Positions 16,940-25,183 of a DNA stretch of 64,000 bases are shown here, piece after piece. The translations under genes were made by a program, and so were the position numbers. This DNA comes from Nakamurella flavida (GTDB taxonomy: Bacteria > Actinomycetota > Actinomycetes > Mycobacteriales > Nakamurellaceae). The stretch covers positions 1,318,501 to 1,382,500 of the forward strand of contig NZ_JAUSQV010000001.1 of the NCBI RefSeq assembly GCF_030811475.1. The letters run 5' to 3'. The first letter of the stretch is position 1, and each line of letters begins with the position of its first letter. The notes below the pieces were generated by a model. That model was not told the origin of the DNA and ran no database searches. It worked only from the letters and a program-made list of their open reading frames with translations.

Positions 16940-17560
16940 TTACCGCCCCTGGGACACCATCCATGCCTTCCGGCGCCGAGCCGCGCTGAAGTAGGCGTTG
17001 GATGCAGGCAGATACATCAGTACCAGCCCGACGACGGCGAACACCCCGGTGATCCAGGGCGACGCCGCGGCCGTGTGAAAGACGCGGTTGTTGACGGTGA
17101 CGTTGGTGGAGACTCCACCCGAGGTCAGCCAGGTCAGAACGGTGAGGGCGGCCAGGACGGCCAGCACGGTCCGCGCCCAGTTCCGTCCGACGTGCATCAT
17201 CACGGCGAAGTACAGGTACAGGGCTACCGAGATCGCGGCCACCGCGATGGCGCCTGCCTTCACCAGAGAGACCGTGTCGGACACCTGGGACGCCGAGATG
17301 CCGTTCGCCGCGCCATCGCCGGCGGCCTGGTCGAGGACCCGCTGCCAGAACCGTGAGTTCAACGTGACGATCAGGTAGACGATCGTGGAGATTGCGGTGA
17401 GCACCCAGCACACCAGCGCAGCGGTGACCACCCGGGGGCGGGCGGGGCTGGGAGGGACCGGGAGGCCCCAGCCCTGTACCCCGTGCTGGCCCCGTGCCGA
17501 CCCCGCAGTCCAGGAATCCTGGTGGGGACGCTCCCCCGGATGCGGCGGTTCGGTGGTCAT
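16940..17560 (-). CDS. Four-helix membrane protein, unknown function
   Basis: The 206-residue protein has a Pro/Gly-rich cytosolic N-terminus (1-45) and four hydrophobic segments: VVTAALVCWVLTAISTIVYL, LVKAGAIAVAAISVALYLYF, ARTVLAVLAALTVLTWL and ITGVFAVVGLVLMYLPAS. The C-terminal tail is basic. Similar small four-helix proteins are common in actinobacteria without known role. ATG 17560 is supported by a TAGCTT -10 box (17568-17573) exactly 7 nt upstream; a longer reading adds 46 residues of low coding quality. Confidence 0.75.
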   Translation of the reverse strand: MTTEPPHPGERPHQDSWTAGSARGQHGVQGWGLPVPPSPARPRVVTAALVCWVLTAISTIVYLIVTLNSRFWQRVLDQAAGDGAANGISASQVSDTVSLVKAGAIAVAAISVALYLYFAVMMHVGRNWARTVLAVLAALTVLTWLTSGGVSTNVTVNNRVFHTAAASPWITGVFAVVGLVLMYLPASNAYFSAARRRKAWMVSQGR

Positions 17561-18118
17561 GATCAGCAAGCTACTGGCCATTGATTGCCGTGATCCGCCG
17601 ACCGCCAGCCGCGAGATGAACCTGCGAGACCATCTCGGCTCGTTTGTGCTGGCACGCCGCACCTGGGTGGGTTCTGCATTGATGGGACGCATGCGCAACT
17701 CAAACGAACTGCCATTCCTACGCTCGGTGGAATCTCGGAGTCGTGGGCGGCGGCGCAGTGGTCATGCTTTGTCCGCGATCGTGCTGGACCACCGGAAGGC
17801 CGAGCTCGCCTTCGTCGCCGTTGCCATCACCTGTCGGTCGCCGCCGTGGCTCGCAGACCGCCGACCGAGGCCTGGATCAGCGGCATTCGCCCGGTTTTCA
17901 CTCCCGGGCGCCTCCGGCTCATGGGGTTGCCGGGGCCGTCTCTCGCTCACCCACCTCTGCGGACCAACCGGGTGCGGGGCCAGACCGGCCCGCCGCGTGC
18001 GCTGCACGCCTCGCGACAACCCACTCCTGTCCGACGTTGCGGCGTTGGCAATCCCCCTGGGTCGGGGGGCCACGGGCGCAGTGTGTGCCGCTGTCCCCGT
18101 CAACGACCCAGCGCACGA
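17561..18118. other. Intergenic region (558 bp) without clear gene
   Basis: This stretch has lower GC than its neighbours and codon usage unlike actinobacterial genes in every frame. A plus-strand open frame across it is rich in Cys, Ser and Arg and has no start signal. Apart from the leaderless promoter of the membrane protein at its left end, nothing was recognised. It may be decayed sequence. Confidence 0.4.
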
Positions 18119-18525
18119 TCAAGCCGCGGCGTGACAGGCGGCCTCCAGACTGATGCCCAGCGGGTCGGTCACGAAGCCGCCGTAATAATCGGCGTGGTAC
18201 TCGGAGTGGATGGCGGGAGGGAATTCTTCGACCGCGCCCGCCGCCAGTGCAGCCCGGTGGAATGCGTCCACCTCGCCGCGGTCGCGGGCCGTGAAGGCCA
18301 GGTGCATCCGGTGCCGACCACGCCCTTCTCCAGCAGCCAGAAGAACGGTTTCACCTCGGCCCATCCGAATCCCACCATCGCGTATTGGCCGGGAAACGCG
18401 GGGATCGTGAGGATGCGGACGATGCCCAACGTGGCCAGGACGGGTTCGTAGAACGCGACGGCGGCGTCCAGGTCGGGAACCGCGACGTTCAGGTGGTCGA
18501 TCTGGGATCCGGAACGATCGGTCAT
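18119..18525 (-). pseudogene. VOC family (glyoxalase-like) protein, frameshifted
   Basis: The N-terminal half reads SQIDHLNVAVPDLDAAVAFY and runs to FFWLLEKG (about residue 68) in one frame. The C-terminal half (RHRMHLAFTARDRGEVDAFH to the end at 18119) is in another frame. Joined, they make a normal VOC protein of about 135 residues. The break is at about 18315-18325, where the minus strand reads GAGAAGGGCGT; one additional G in the run would restore the frame (EKGRGRHRMHLAF). So this is either a recent one-base deletion in a G run or a sequencing error. The gene is divergent from a WYL regulator, the usual regulator/VOC layout. Confidence 0.75.
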
Positions 18526-18635
18526 GGAAGGTCCTCTCCTCGGTCAGGGGCACAGCGCCGCCTTTCCGCGACCGTCCCATCCGGAGCGGACACCAAATGT
18601 TCGCTCCAGGGAAAGGGTTCGAGGATGATGGTCGG

Positions 18636-19586
18636 GTGGCCACCACTTCCGCCCGACTGCTGAGGCTGCTGTCGCTGCTGCAGTCGGGCGACGCCTGGAC
18701 CGGACCCGCGCTCGCCGAGGCGCTCCGGGTATCGGATCGGACGGTGCGCCGTGATGTCGACGCTCTACGGAACCTGGGGTACGCGGTCGATGTCAGCCGC
18801 GGACCGGGCGGCCGTTACCGGCTGGGCCCCGGGCCCAGACTGCCGCCGCTGGTGTTCGACGAGGAGCAGGCGATCGCCGTGGCCGTCGCGCTGCAGGCCG
18901 CACCCCGGTCCATCATCGGGTTGGACGCCGCAGCCGCACGCGCCCTGGAGACTCTCCTCCAGGTGCTTCCGCCGCGGCTGGGCCAGCAGGTGGCCGGCCT
19001 GACCATCACCTCGGTGGTCAACCTCTGGGACCTCGCCCCGCCACCGGTGGACGCTGTCGTGCTGCGGGACGTCTCGACCGCGATCCATCGGACCGAGACG
19101 CTGCGGTACACCATCGGTAGCGCCGCAGCTAGTCCCGCGTCGACAGTGGAACCGCACCACCTCGTGTCGTGGGCGGGTCGCTGGTGTCTGCTCGGCTGGA
19201 ACCCGACCGGTCGCCGATGGCAGGCCCTGCGGCTGGACCTGCTCACCCTGCGAACGCCCAATGGTCCGAGGTTCGATCGCCGGATGATCCCCGGCGGCGA
19301 CGTCGCCGCCTACTTCACCACCTTGTTCGATCGTGGCGACAACCTGGACCACTGGCCCTGCCAGGGGTCGGCCGTGGTCGACCAGCCTGCTGAGCTGATC
19401 GCCCGGTTCGCGCCGGGCGGCACCAGGGTGCAGCCGCTCGGACCGACGAGCAGCCGGGTGACCATGGGCGCCTGGTCGTGGAACGGCATCGCGTCGCTGC
19501 TGGGCTCGTTCGACGCCGTGGTCCGTGATGCCGAGCCGGCGGCGTTGCGGGAGGCGTGCCGTGAGCTCGCGGCCCGGTACCGCTGA
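18636..19586 (+). CDS. YafY-like helix-turn-helix regulator with WYL domain
   Basis: The 316-residue protein begins with a DeoR-like winged helix (TSARLLRLLSLLQSGDAWTG, LAEALRVSDRTVRRDVDALRNLGY, about 3-55), followed by the linker GPGGRYRLGPG. A WYL-type sensor domain spans about 125-225 (VEPHHLVSWAGRWCLLGWN). WYL proteins bind nucleic acids or small ligands. Its divergence from the VOC gene suggests it controls that gene. GTG 18636 gives the normal family start; a GATGAT motif lies 6 nt before it. The reading from ATG 18597 adds 13 residues and was rejected. Confidence 0.85.
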   Translation: MATTSARLLRLLSLLQSGDAWTGPALAEALRVSDRTVRRDVDALRNLGYAVDVSRGPGGRYRLGPGPRLPPLVFDEEQAIAVAVALQAAPRSIIGLDAAAARALETLLQVLPPRLGQQVAGLTITSVVNLWDLAPPPVDAVVLRDVSTAIHRTETLRYTIGSAAASPASTVEPHHLVSWAGRWCLLGWNPTGRRWQALRLDLLTLRTPNGPRFDRRMIPGGDVAAYFTTLFDRGDNLDHWPCQGSAVVDQPAELIARFAPGGTRVQPLGPTSSRVTMGAWSWNGIASLLGSFDAVVRDAEPAALREACRELAARYR

Positions 19587-19629
19587 GTGCTCACCGGACG
19601 GTCCTCCCCCGGGACCTGCAGGAGCCGGG

Positions 19630-20274
19630 TCAGCGGTTGGCCGTGAGGGCCACGCGAACGCCCAGACCGATCAGCACGACACCGCTCACCCGCTCGACCG
19701 CGGTGCGGACCCGCTCCCGGGCCAGTACCCGACCCAGGCCGCCAATCGCCAGGGAGAACACTCGCCACCACAGCACCGCCAGGGCCAGGAAGGTCGCGGC
19801 GAGGATGCCGGTCGTCAGGAGCGCGGGCTCGCCCGGAGAGACGAACTGAGGGATGAGCGTCAGGAAGATCAACGCGATCTTCGGGTTGAGCAGGTTGCTG
19901 ACCAGCCCCTGTCGGAAAGCCGACCAGCGCCGGACCACTGCTGCCTGCGGCGACGTAGCCGTAGCAGCAGCAGCAGCCGCGGACGATGCGCGGCGGGAGT
20001 GCCACAACGCCCTCACACCCAGGTGGACGAGGTAGACCGCCCCGAGCAGCTTGATCACCAGGAACGCGGTCGCCGACGCCGCCAGCACCGCCGCCAACCC
20101 GAGGGCGGACGCTGCTGCGTACACCGCGATACCTGCGCAGCATCCCAACCCGGTCCACCACGCAGCCCGAGACCCACCGCGACTCCCGTTGCGCAGCACC
20201 AGCACCATGTCCGGGCCCGGCGTCAACGTCAGCACCACCACGACCAGGATGAACGGGAGGAGGAGGTGCGGCAT
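19630..20274 (-). CDS. LysE/RhtB family exporter
   Basis: The 214-residue protein has the six-helix pattern of LysE translocators, which export amino acids such as lysine, threonine or homoserine. The signature region VVVVLTLTPGPDMVLVLRNGSRGG appears at about 8-31, and FRQGLVSNLLNPKIALIFLTLIPQFV at about 120-146. An Ala/Thr-rich loop between helices 3 and 4 is longer than usual. ATG 20274 has a TAGGGT -10 box (20282-20287) 7 nt upstream, suggesting a leaderless mRNA. The GTG at 20283 is an alternative start. It converges with the WYL regulator. Confidence 0.88.
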   Translation of the reverse strand: MPHLLLPFILVVVVLTLTPGPDMVLVLRNGSRGGSRAAWWTGLGCCAGIAVYAAASALGLAAVLAASATAFLVIKLLGAVYLVHLGVRALWHSRRASSAAAAAATATSPQAAVVRRWSAFRQGLVSNLLNPKIALIFLTLIPQFVSPGEPALLTTGILAATFLALAVLWWRVFSLAIGGLGRVLARERVRTAVERVSGVVLIGLGVRVALTANR

Positions 20275-20369
20275 GCGGCTCACCCTACGAACGACGCGGC
20301 CGCCGACCCAGCCCGCCCACCCGTGCAGCCGTTCGCGACGGGTCCGAAGCCGGCGGTCGCCTGACGCGG

Positions 20370-21704
20370 TCAGCCGACCTCGGGGATGTGGAACGGCGTC
20401 TGGGGGGTCAGCACCGCCGAGACGGCCTCGGCGATGGCCGCACTGGCCGTGAGCACCCGACCGTCGGCACCCGGCTGCGGGGCGTCGTCGGTGGCCGCCA
20501 GCACGATGAGGGTCGCGCCGTCCGCCCGGGTGTACATCTGGGAGGAGTAACCGGCGGTGTCGCCACTGTGGCCGATCCAGCCGCCGGCGTCGACGATGCC
20601 CATTCCGTAGCCGTCGTCGTCGGGGTTACCGGGGATGGGGACGACGGCGAGGCGTTGCCGCTGCAGGTCCGGGCTCAGCAGCGACCCGTCGGCCAGGATC
20701 CTGACCCAGGTGGCCAGGTCCTCCGCGGTGGAGACCGCCGCGCCGGCCGAGCGCCCCCAGGACAGCGACCAGTCGGAGGTGTCCTGTCTGGACCCGTCCG
20801 CGGTGAGGGAGCTGAAGCCGTGCAGGTGCGGTTCGGGGAAGCCGCCTCCCTCCAGGGGGTATGAGGTGTGCGTGAGGCCGGCCTTGTCGAACAGGTCCTG
20901 CAGGTTGTCGGCGACAGTGCGTCCGGAGGCCCTCTCCACCAGCATGCCGACCAGGAGCAGGTTGGTGTTCGAGTAGGCGAAGTCGGTGCCCGGGGCGAAA
21001 CTCAGGTCCGCGTCGGCGACGTAGGCCAGGAGTTCCTCGACGGTGAACGCCCGCTGGTGGTCGGCCTCGAAATCGGTCAGGAAGGCCTGGGTGCCGGTGT
21101 AGGCGGGGATACCGCTGCGCATCTCGGCCAATTGACGGGCGGTGACCGATCGCCACTGCTCCGGCAGGTCCGGCAGCAGATCGCCGATGGGCGCGTCCAG
21201 GTTGATCCGACCCTGGTCGACCAGGAGCAGCATCGTGGTGACGACCATGGTCTTGGTGTTGCTGCCGATGCGGAAGTAGTCGGTGACCGTAGCGGGCGTT
21301 CCCGTCGCGGGATCAGCCGTGCCGTACGCCTTCTCGAAGACCCCTCGATCGTCGCTGACGCGCACGATGACTCCGGGTGCCCGGGATTCGCTGATCGCCT
21401 TCTGTGCGGCGGCGTCCACAGCGGCGGCCAGGTCGACCGGGAACACCGACGTCGAGGCCGATCCACCGGAGGTCGCCGTCGTGGCTGATGTCCCGGCCGA
21501 GCTCGTCATGGCTGCTGCGGTCGCCGCGCTGGACGCCGGGGGTGTCGAGGACCCGGCAGCCATGGCTCCGGTACCCGACCGGCCCGTGCCGGCAGCGCCG
21601 GTGCACCCGGCCGTCAGGCCGACGACGGCCACCAGGGCTGCGGCGCTCAGTCGCCTGCGGCCCGGCCGCACGGCGGTGGCGGTGCGGAGAGCAGGGATCG
21701 TCAT
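20370..21704 (-). CDS. Serine hydrolase lipoprotein (class C beta-lactamase/esterase family)
   Basis: The 444-residue protein has a lipobox (AALVAVVGLTAGCTG; Cys about 33), a Ser/Thr/Ala linker, and a beta-lactamase-fold domain. S-x-x-K is seen in RIGSNTKTMVVTTMLLLVD, Y-x-N in FAYSNTNLLLVG, and a WIGHSGDTAGYSS box replaces K-T-G, as in EstB-like and D-aminopeptidase-like proteins. The family includes esterases, DD-peptidases and beta-lactamases, so antibiotic resistance should not be assumed. ATG 21704 follows CTGGAG on the minus strand. The in-frame extension to 21785 was rejected because it lacks a ribosome-binding site. Confidence 0.88.
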   Translation of the reverse strand: MTIPALRTATAVRPGRRRLSAAALVAVVGLTAGCTGAAGTGRSGTGAMAAGSSTPPASSAATAAAMTSSAGTSATTATSGGSASTSVFPVDLAAAVDAAAQKAISESRAPGVIVRVSDDRGVFEKAYGTADPATGTPATVTDYFRIGSNTKTMVVTTMLLLVDQGRINLDAPIGDLLPDLPEQWRSVTARQLAEMRSGIPAYTGTQAFLTDFEADHQRAFTVEELLAYVADADLSFAPGTDFAYSNTNLLLVGMLVERASGRTVADNLQDLFDKAGLTHTSYPLEGGGFPEPHLHGFSSLTADGSRQDTSDWSLSWGRSAGAAVSTAEDLATWVRILADGSLLSPDLQRQRLAVVPIPGNPDDDGYGMGIVDAGGWIGHSGDTAGYSSQMYTRADGATLIVLAATDDAPQPGADGRVLTASAAIAEAVSAVLTPQTPFHIPEVG

Positions 21705-21955
21705 CGAGACTCCAGGTGGATGCGTCAGTGGACGGGCAGCGCGGTGCAGGACGGGTCGGGGCAGCAAGCCGTTGTCGGTGATCATGACGATGAGCAGGTC
21801 GGTTCCCGGTCTCGAACGATGCGTTCACCGCCGGGCGGCGGGTCGCCCCGACGCTGCCGTCCTCGACGGACCGGATGCCGATGCACCGCGGAGAGATCGT
21901 CCGGTGAACCGATGGCGAGGACGGGGAGGACTGTCGGACGCAGGATGATGGGTCG

Positions 21956-22444
21956 GTGAGTCACGAAGTCGTGCCAGCGGGTACGTACAGGCGTACTGCG
22001 CTCGAGCGAGCGGACCAGCGGGTCTCCTGGGAGCGGTCCGATGAAGCGTTCTTCGCTGCCGGGGCCTGCCACATCCTCGCCTACAGATGCGTCGCGACCC
22101 ATACCGGTGTGGTCGACGAAGTCATGGCACTGCGGAAAGTCGACGACGGGACCGTGACTCACGTCCTCGCTGCTCGGGGGGGCTGGCTGTTCGACTTCAG
22201 CGGGTGGCATCGCGCCGACGCCGTCGTCGAAGCCAATCAGCGCTTCGAGAAGGCCGGCCTCGAGCTGGTACGCATCGACCAGGGTCTTCAAGAGTTCTGT
22301 GCAGAGAACGCACACAGGGCTCCGCACCAGTACCACCGTGATCCGACGGACAGGGCAGATCAGTACCTCCGTCGTTTCACCGCACCCCACACGCGGCCCC
22401 TCGCCGCGCCCGCTGATCTCGAGCTCGGCCGCCCAGCACGATGA
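21956..22444 (+). CDS. Hypothetical protein
   Basis: The 162-residue protein has no family that could be recognised. Conserved-looking blocks are AGACHILAYRCVATHTG, HVLAARGGWLFDFSGWH and RFEKAGLELVRIDQGLQEFC, so it is likely a globular cytosolic protein. GTG 21956 has an AGGATGATG stretch just before it that could act either as ribosome-binding site or, as GATGAT 6 nt away, as leaderless -10. It converges on ribBA-like gene; 274 bp separate the stops with nothing recognised inside. Confidence 0.6.
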   Translation: MSHEVVPAGTYRRTALERADQRVSWERSDEAFFAAGACHILAYRCVATHTGVVDEVMALRKVDDGTVTHVLAARGGWLFDFSGWHRADAVVEANQRFEKAGLELVRIDQGLQEFCAENAHRAPHQYHRDPTDRADQYLRRFTAPHTRPLAAPADLELGRPAR

Positions 22445-22718
22445 CTCGCTGGTCACGCCACCCCGCGGTGAGGACGGACGACCAGTCCTCTCCATGACGG
22501 AACCCCCGGGAGACCCCACCGGCTCACGTCCCCCAGCGGCGGTGGGCTCACGTCGTGTCGGCGTCGGCGGCCGTAGCCCGGCGAATGCTCAGCCGGGCTG
22601 TGCGGCCCGGTCGTGACACTGCGGCCTGGGCATCGGGGACGTCCCGGTCAGCGACAGTCATCCCCCAGCGTCCCATTTCGCGGTCGACGATCACCGCGGA
22701 CAGGGGACCTGTCCCCCG

Positions 22719-23870
22719 TCACCCCTCCTCGAGCGTCTGCGTCCCGGTGATGGTGAGCCCGTACCCCTGGATGCCGACCCGGGCGACCGGACGGTTGGTG
22801 AGCAGGCGCATGGAGCGCACGCCGAGGTCGACGAGCACCTGCGCGCCCAGCCCGTAGAGCTTGGGGTCCTGGGTGGGCGGGGCGTCGTGGTCCTGGCCGT
22901 GGTCGGCCCGTTCCAGGTTGGTCAGGTGGTTGAGCAGATCGGTGTGGTCGGACGCGGCACCGCGGATGTACAGCAGCACCCCACGGCCCTCCTGCTCGAT
23001 CGCCGTCATGGCCGACCGGAGCTGGTCCCCGCAGGTGCAGCGGCCGGAGCGGAACACGTCGCCCAGGACGCACTCGGCGTGCACCCGGACGAGAACGTCC
23101 TCGCCGTCACCGATCTCGCCGGTGACCAGGGCGACGAACTCCCGCTCGTCGACGGTGCTGGCGTACCCGACCGCCTGGAACGGGCCCTGCGGCAGCGGCA
23201 ACCGGGCCGAGGCCAGCCGGCGGACCTGCACGTCGGAGGCCCGGATGTGCGCGATGAGATCGGCGATGCTGACCAGGGCCAACCCGTGCTCCCGAGCGAA
23301 GCGGGCCAGATCGGGCAGCCGGGCCATGCTGCCGTCGTCGTTGACGACCTCCGCGATGCCGGCGACCGGGGTGAGCCCGGCCAGCCGGGCCAGGTCGACG
23401 GCGGCCTCGGTGTGCCCGGGCCGCACCAGCACGCCCCCGTCACGGGCCCGCAGCGGGAACACGTGCCCGGGGCGGGTGAAGGACGCCACGGTGGCGTCCG
23501 GCGCGGCCAGCTGCCGGATGGTGAACGCGCGGTCGGCGGCGGAGATGCCCGTGTCCGGGACATCGGTGGCGTCCACCGACACGGTGTATGCGGTGCCCTT
23601 GCGGTCCTCGTTGACGGCGTGCATGGGCGGCAGACCCAGCCGGTCGCAGATCTCCCCCGGCAGCGGGACGCACACCACACCGGAGGAGTACCGGATGACG
23701 AAGGCCACCGCCTCGGTCGACACCTGCTCGGCGGCGAAGATGAAATCGCCCTCGTTCTCGCGGTTCTCGTCGTCGACGACGATGATCACCCGCCCGGCCG
23801 CGAGCTCGGCCACGGCGAACTCGATGGTGTCGAGCCGGACCTCGGCGGTGTCCTGGGGCTGGCTGGTCAA
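22719..23870 (-). CDS. RibBA-like protein: DHBP synthase fused to degenerate GTP cyclohydrolase II domain
   Basis: The 383-residue protein joins a 3,4-dihydroxy-2-butanone-4-phosphate synthase (about 10-205) to a GTP cyclohydrolase II-like domain (about 210-383). The first half has intact active-site motifs (DDENRENEGDF; RPGHVFPLRA then RPGHTEAAVDL) and should convert ribulose 5-phosphate to DHBP plus formate. The second half keeps the zinc Cys (AECVLGDVFRSGRCTCGDQL). The HEGRGIGL block is replaced by AASDHTDLL, DARDYG has become DPKLYG (catalytic Arg to Lys), and the usual C-terminal tail is missing. GTP cyclohydrolase activity is therefore doubtful. TTG 23870 follows GGAGAGAG; its TTGA overlaps the stop of a 41-codon ORF. 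No other rib genes are near. Confidence 0.85.
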   Translation of the reverse strand: MTSQPQDTAEVRLDTIEFAVAELAAGRVIIVVDDENRENEGDFIFAAEQVSTEAVAFVIRYSSGVVCVPLPGEICDRLGLPPMHAVNEDRKGTAYTVSVDATDVPDTGISAADRAFTIRQLAAPDATVASFTRPGHVFPLRARDGGVLVRPGHTEAAVDLARLAGLTPVAGIAEVVNDDGSMARLPDLARFAREHGLALVSIADLIAHIRASDVQVRRLASARLPLPQGPFQAVGYASTVDEREFVALVTGEIGDGEDVLVRVHAECVLGDVFRSGRCTCGDQLRSAMTAIEQEGRGVLLYIRGAASDHTDLLNHLTNLERADHGQDHDAPPTQDPKLYGLGAQVLVDLGVRSMRLLTNRPVARVGIQGYGLTITGTQTLEEG

Positions 23871-23992
23871 CGTCTCTCTCCTTCGGTCGCGGAGGCCGGT
23901 GCCCCCGCAGTGCGGCGCCGGTCGGGGGACGACGCCGGTGCATCGAACCACGGCGACCGTTCGGCCCGGGTGGTCCGGGGACGGTCGGTCAT
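23867..23992 (-). CDS. Small 41-residue ORF bridging regulator and RibBA-like gene
   Basis: The frame starts at ATG 23992, overlapping the regulator stop as ATGA (23989-23992). It ends with TGA 23867-23869, overlapping the TTG start of the RibBA-like gene as TTGA (23867-23870). Its last codons also contain that gene's ribosome-binding site (GGAGAGAG). The product (MTDRPRTTRAERSPWFDAPA... to ERR) is Arg/Ala/Pro-rich with no recognised family. Exact overlaps at both ends suggest translational coupling, so it may be a real small protein or a coupling peptide. Coding quality alone would not prove it. Confidence 0.45.
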   Translation of the reverse strand: MTDRPRTTRAERSPWFDAPASSPDRRRTAGAPASATEGERR

Positions 23993-24972
23993 GCGATCAA
24001 CTGTTCGGCGACGGTGCGATCGGTGATCAGCACGTTGACCCAACCACCCAGCAGGGCGGCCCGGACGGCAGTGACCTTGCGTTGCCCGCCGGCCACGCCG
24101 ATCCGCCGCGGGATGGCGGTGAACCCCTCCGGGGTGATGCCGACCAGCCGGTCGTCCAGCGGCGAACGGACCGGGCGGCCCTGCATGTCGAAGTAGCGCA
24201 GGCAGACGTCGCCGACTGCGCCGAGCTCGCGGAGCTCCTGCTGGTCCTGCTCGGTCATCGCGTTGCCGCTCCGGCGCATCAGCGGCGACGGGTCCAGGCT
24301 GCCGATGCCGACCAGGGCGACCGTGAGCTCGTCCCACATCCGGACCACGTCGACGATGGACGGGTCGCCGAGCAGCGCGTCGCGCACCGCCCGGCTGCCG
24401 ACCAGTCCCGGGGCGGCCAGGAAGACCGGCGTCGCGCCGGTGACGTGGGCCAGTCGCCCGGTGAGCCGGGTGGCCTGCACCTGCACCCCGGGATCGCCCA
24501 GGCCGCCGATCATCTGCACGATGCGGCTGGCCGCGACGGTGTTCTTGCGGGGCATGCGATCCACCGCGTACAGCAGGGTCTCGCTCCAGGACGAGACGCC
24601 GATGCGGTGTTCCCCGGTCAGCGTGGCGTCCAGGTAGTCGGCGGCGGCGGCGCCGAGGGCGGGGACGACGTCCTGCACTCCGCCGACGTCGACGACCATG
24701 CAGTCGCGCAGCCCGTAGCGGGACTGCACCTCGTCCTCGAGATCGGCGTACACCCCGGACGGCAGGGAGACGACCGTGCGAACGATGCCGAGCTCGGTGG
24801 CCTGTCGGAGCAGGCGGGAGACCCGGGGCTGGGAGAGGCTCAGCTGGGCGGCGATCTGGGGCTGCCGGATGCCGCGCTCGTGGTACATCCGGGCGACCTT
24901 GCAGAGCAGCCGGAGCTGGTCGATCCCGATGCCCTGCGCGGCCGGGTCCTGGGTCGCTCCGGTGTCCGCCAT
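23989..24972 (-). CDS. SorC/DeoR-type sugar-binding transcriptional regulator
   Basis: The 327-residue protein has a helix-turn-helix at about 18-65 (LLCKVARMYHERGIRQPQIA, LSLSQPRVSRLLRQATELGIVR) followed by the SorC phosphosugar-binding domain (LTGEHRIGVSSWSETLLYAV; VQMIGGLGDPGVQVQATRL; a DVCLRYFDMQGRPV block; VAGGQRKVTAVRAALLGGWVNVLITD). Such proteins sense phosphorylated sugars made by the pathway they control. It is divergent from the SDR/transketolase/kinase operon. ATG 24972 was used; GTG 24978, two codons upstream, has better spacing to GGGGGG. A TATAGT -10 (25025-25030) abuts the palindrome at 25033, suggesting autoregulation. Confidence 0.9.
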   Translation of the reverse strand: MADTGATQDPAAQGIGIDQLRLLCKVARMYHERGIRQPQIAAQLSLSQPRVSRLLRQATELGIVRTVVSLPSGVYADLEDEVQSRYGLRDCMVVDVGGVQDVVPALGAAAADYLDATLTGEHRIGVSSWSETLLYAVDRMPRKNTVAASRIVQMIGGLGDPGVQVQATRLTGRLAHVTGATPVFLAAPGLVGSRAVRDALLGDPSIVDVVRMWDELTVALVGIGSLDPSPLMRRSGNAMTEQDQQELRELGAVGDVCLRYFDMQGRPVRSPLDDRLVGITPEGFTAIPRRIGVAGGQRKVTAVRAALLGGWVNVLITDRTVAEQLIA

Positions 24973-25032
24973 CGTCACGTGCCCACCCCCCGGTCGCGAC
25001 ACCGTCCACCGGCGCCTTCCCGCCACTATACC

Positions 25033-25118
25033 GAATAGCTATTCAACCCCTGATGTCCATTGACCCCGATCGGGTGGCGGCGCTACGGTATCTATTCAAC
25101 AGGCCGTAACCATTCAGG
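25033..25118. promoter_or_regulatory. Putative SorC operator cluster
   Basis: A perfect 12-bp palindrome GAATAGCTATTC lies at 25033-25044, followed by AAC. The related half-site TCTATTCAAC appears at 25091-25100, and a weaker CCATTCAGG at 25110-25118. The palindrome touches the regulator -10 TATAGT (25025-25030), and the second site overlaps the likely promoter of the SDR operon. The layout fits control of both divergent units by the SorC-type protein. Confidence 0.5.
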
Positions 25119-25183
25119 ATGCGGACCGGCGGAGCGGCCCGATCCGGCGCCCACCGCATCGGACGAAGGAGTCGACGGCGACC

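Noticed and set aside
17385..18134. A 249-codon plus-strand open frame
   Set aside because: It starts inside the membrane protein gene on the other strand, has many Cys/Ser/Arg and no family features, and lacks a start signal.
20370..21704. Dedicated beta-lactamase resistance gene
   Set aside because: The HSG box and lipoprotein form match the broad serine hydrolase/esterase family; resistance cannot be inferred.
23871..25032. FMN riboswitch for the RibBA-like gene
   Set aside because: The gene follows the small ORF and regulator directly; there is no room for an RFN element and none of its conserved stems are seen.
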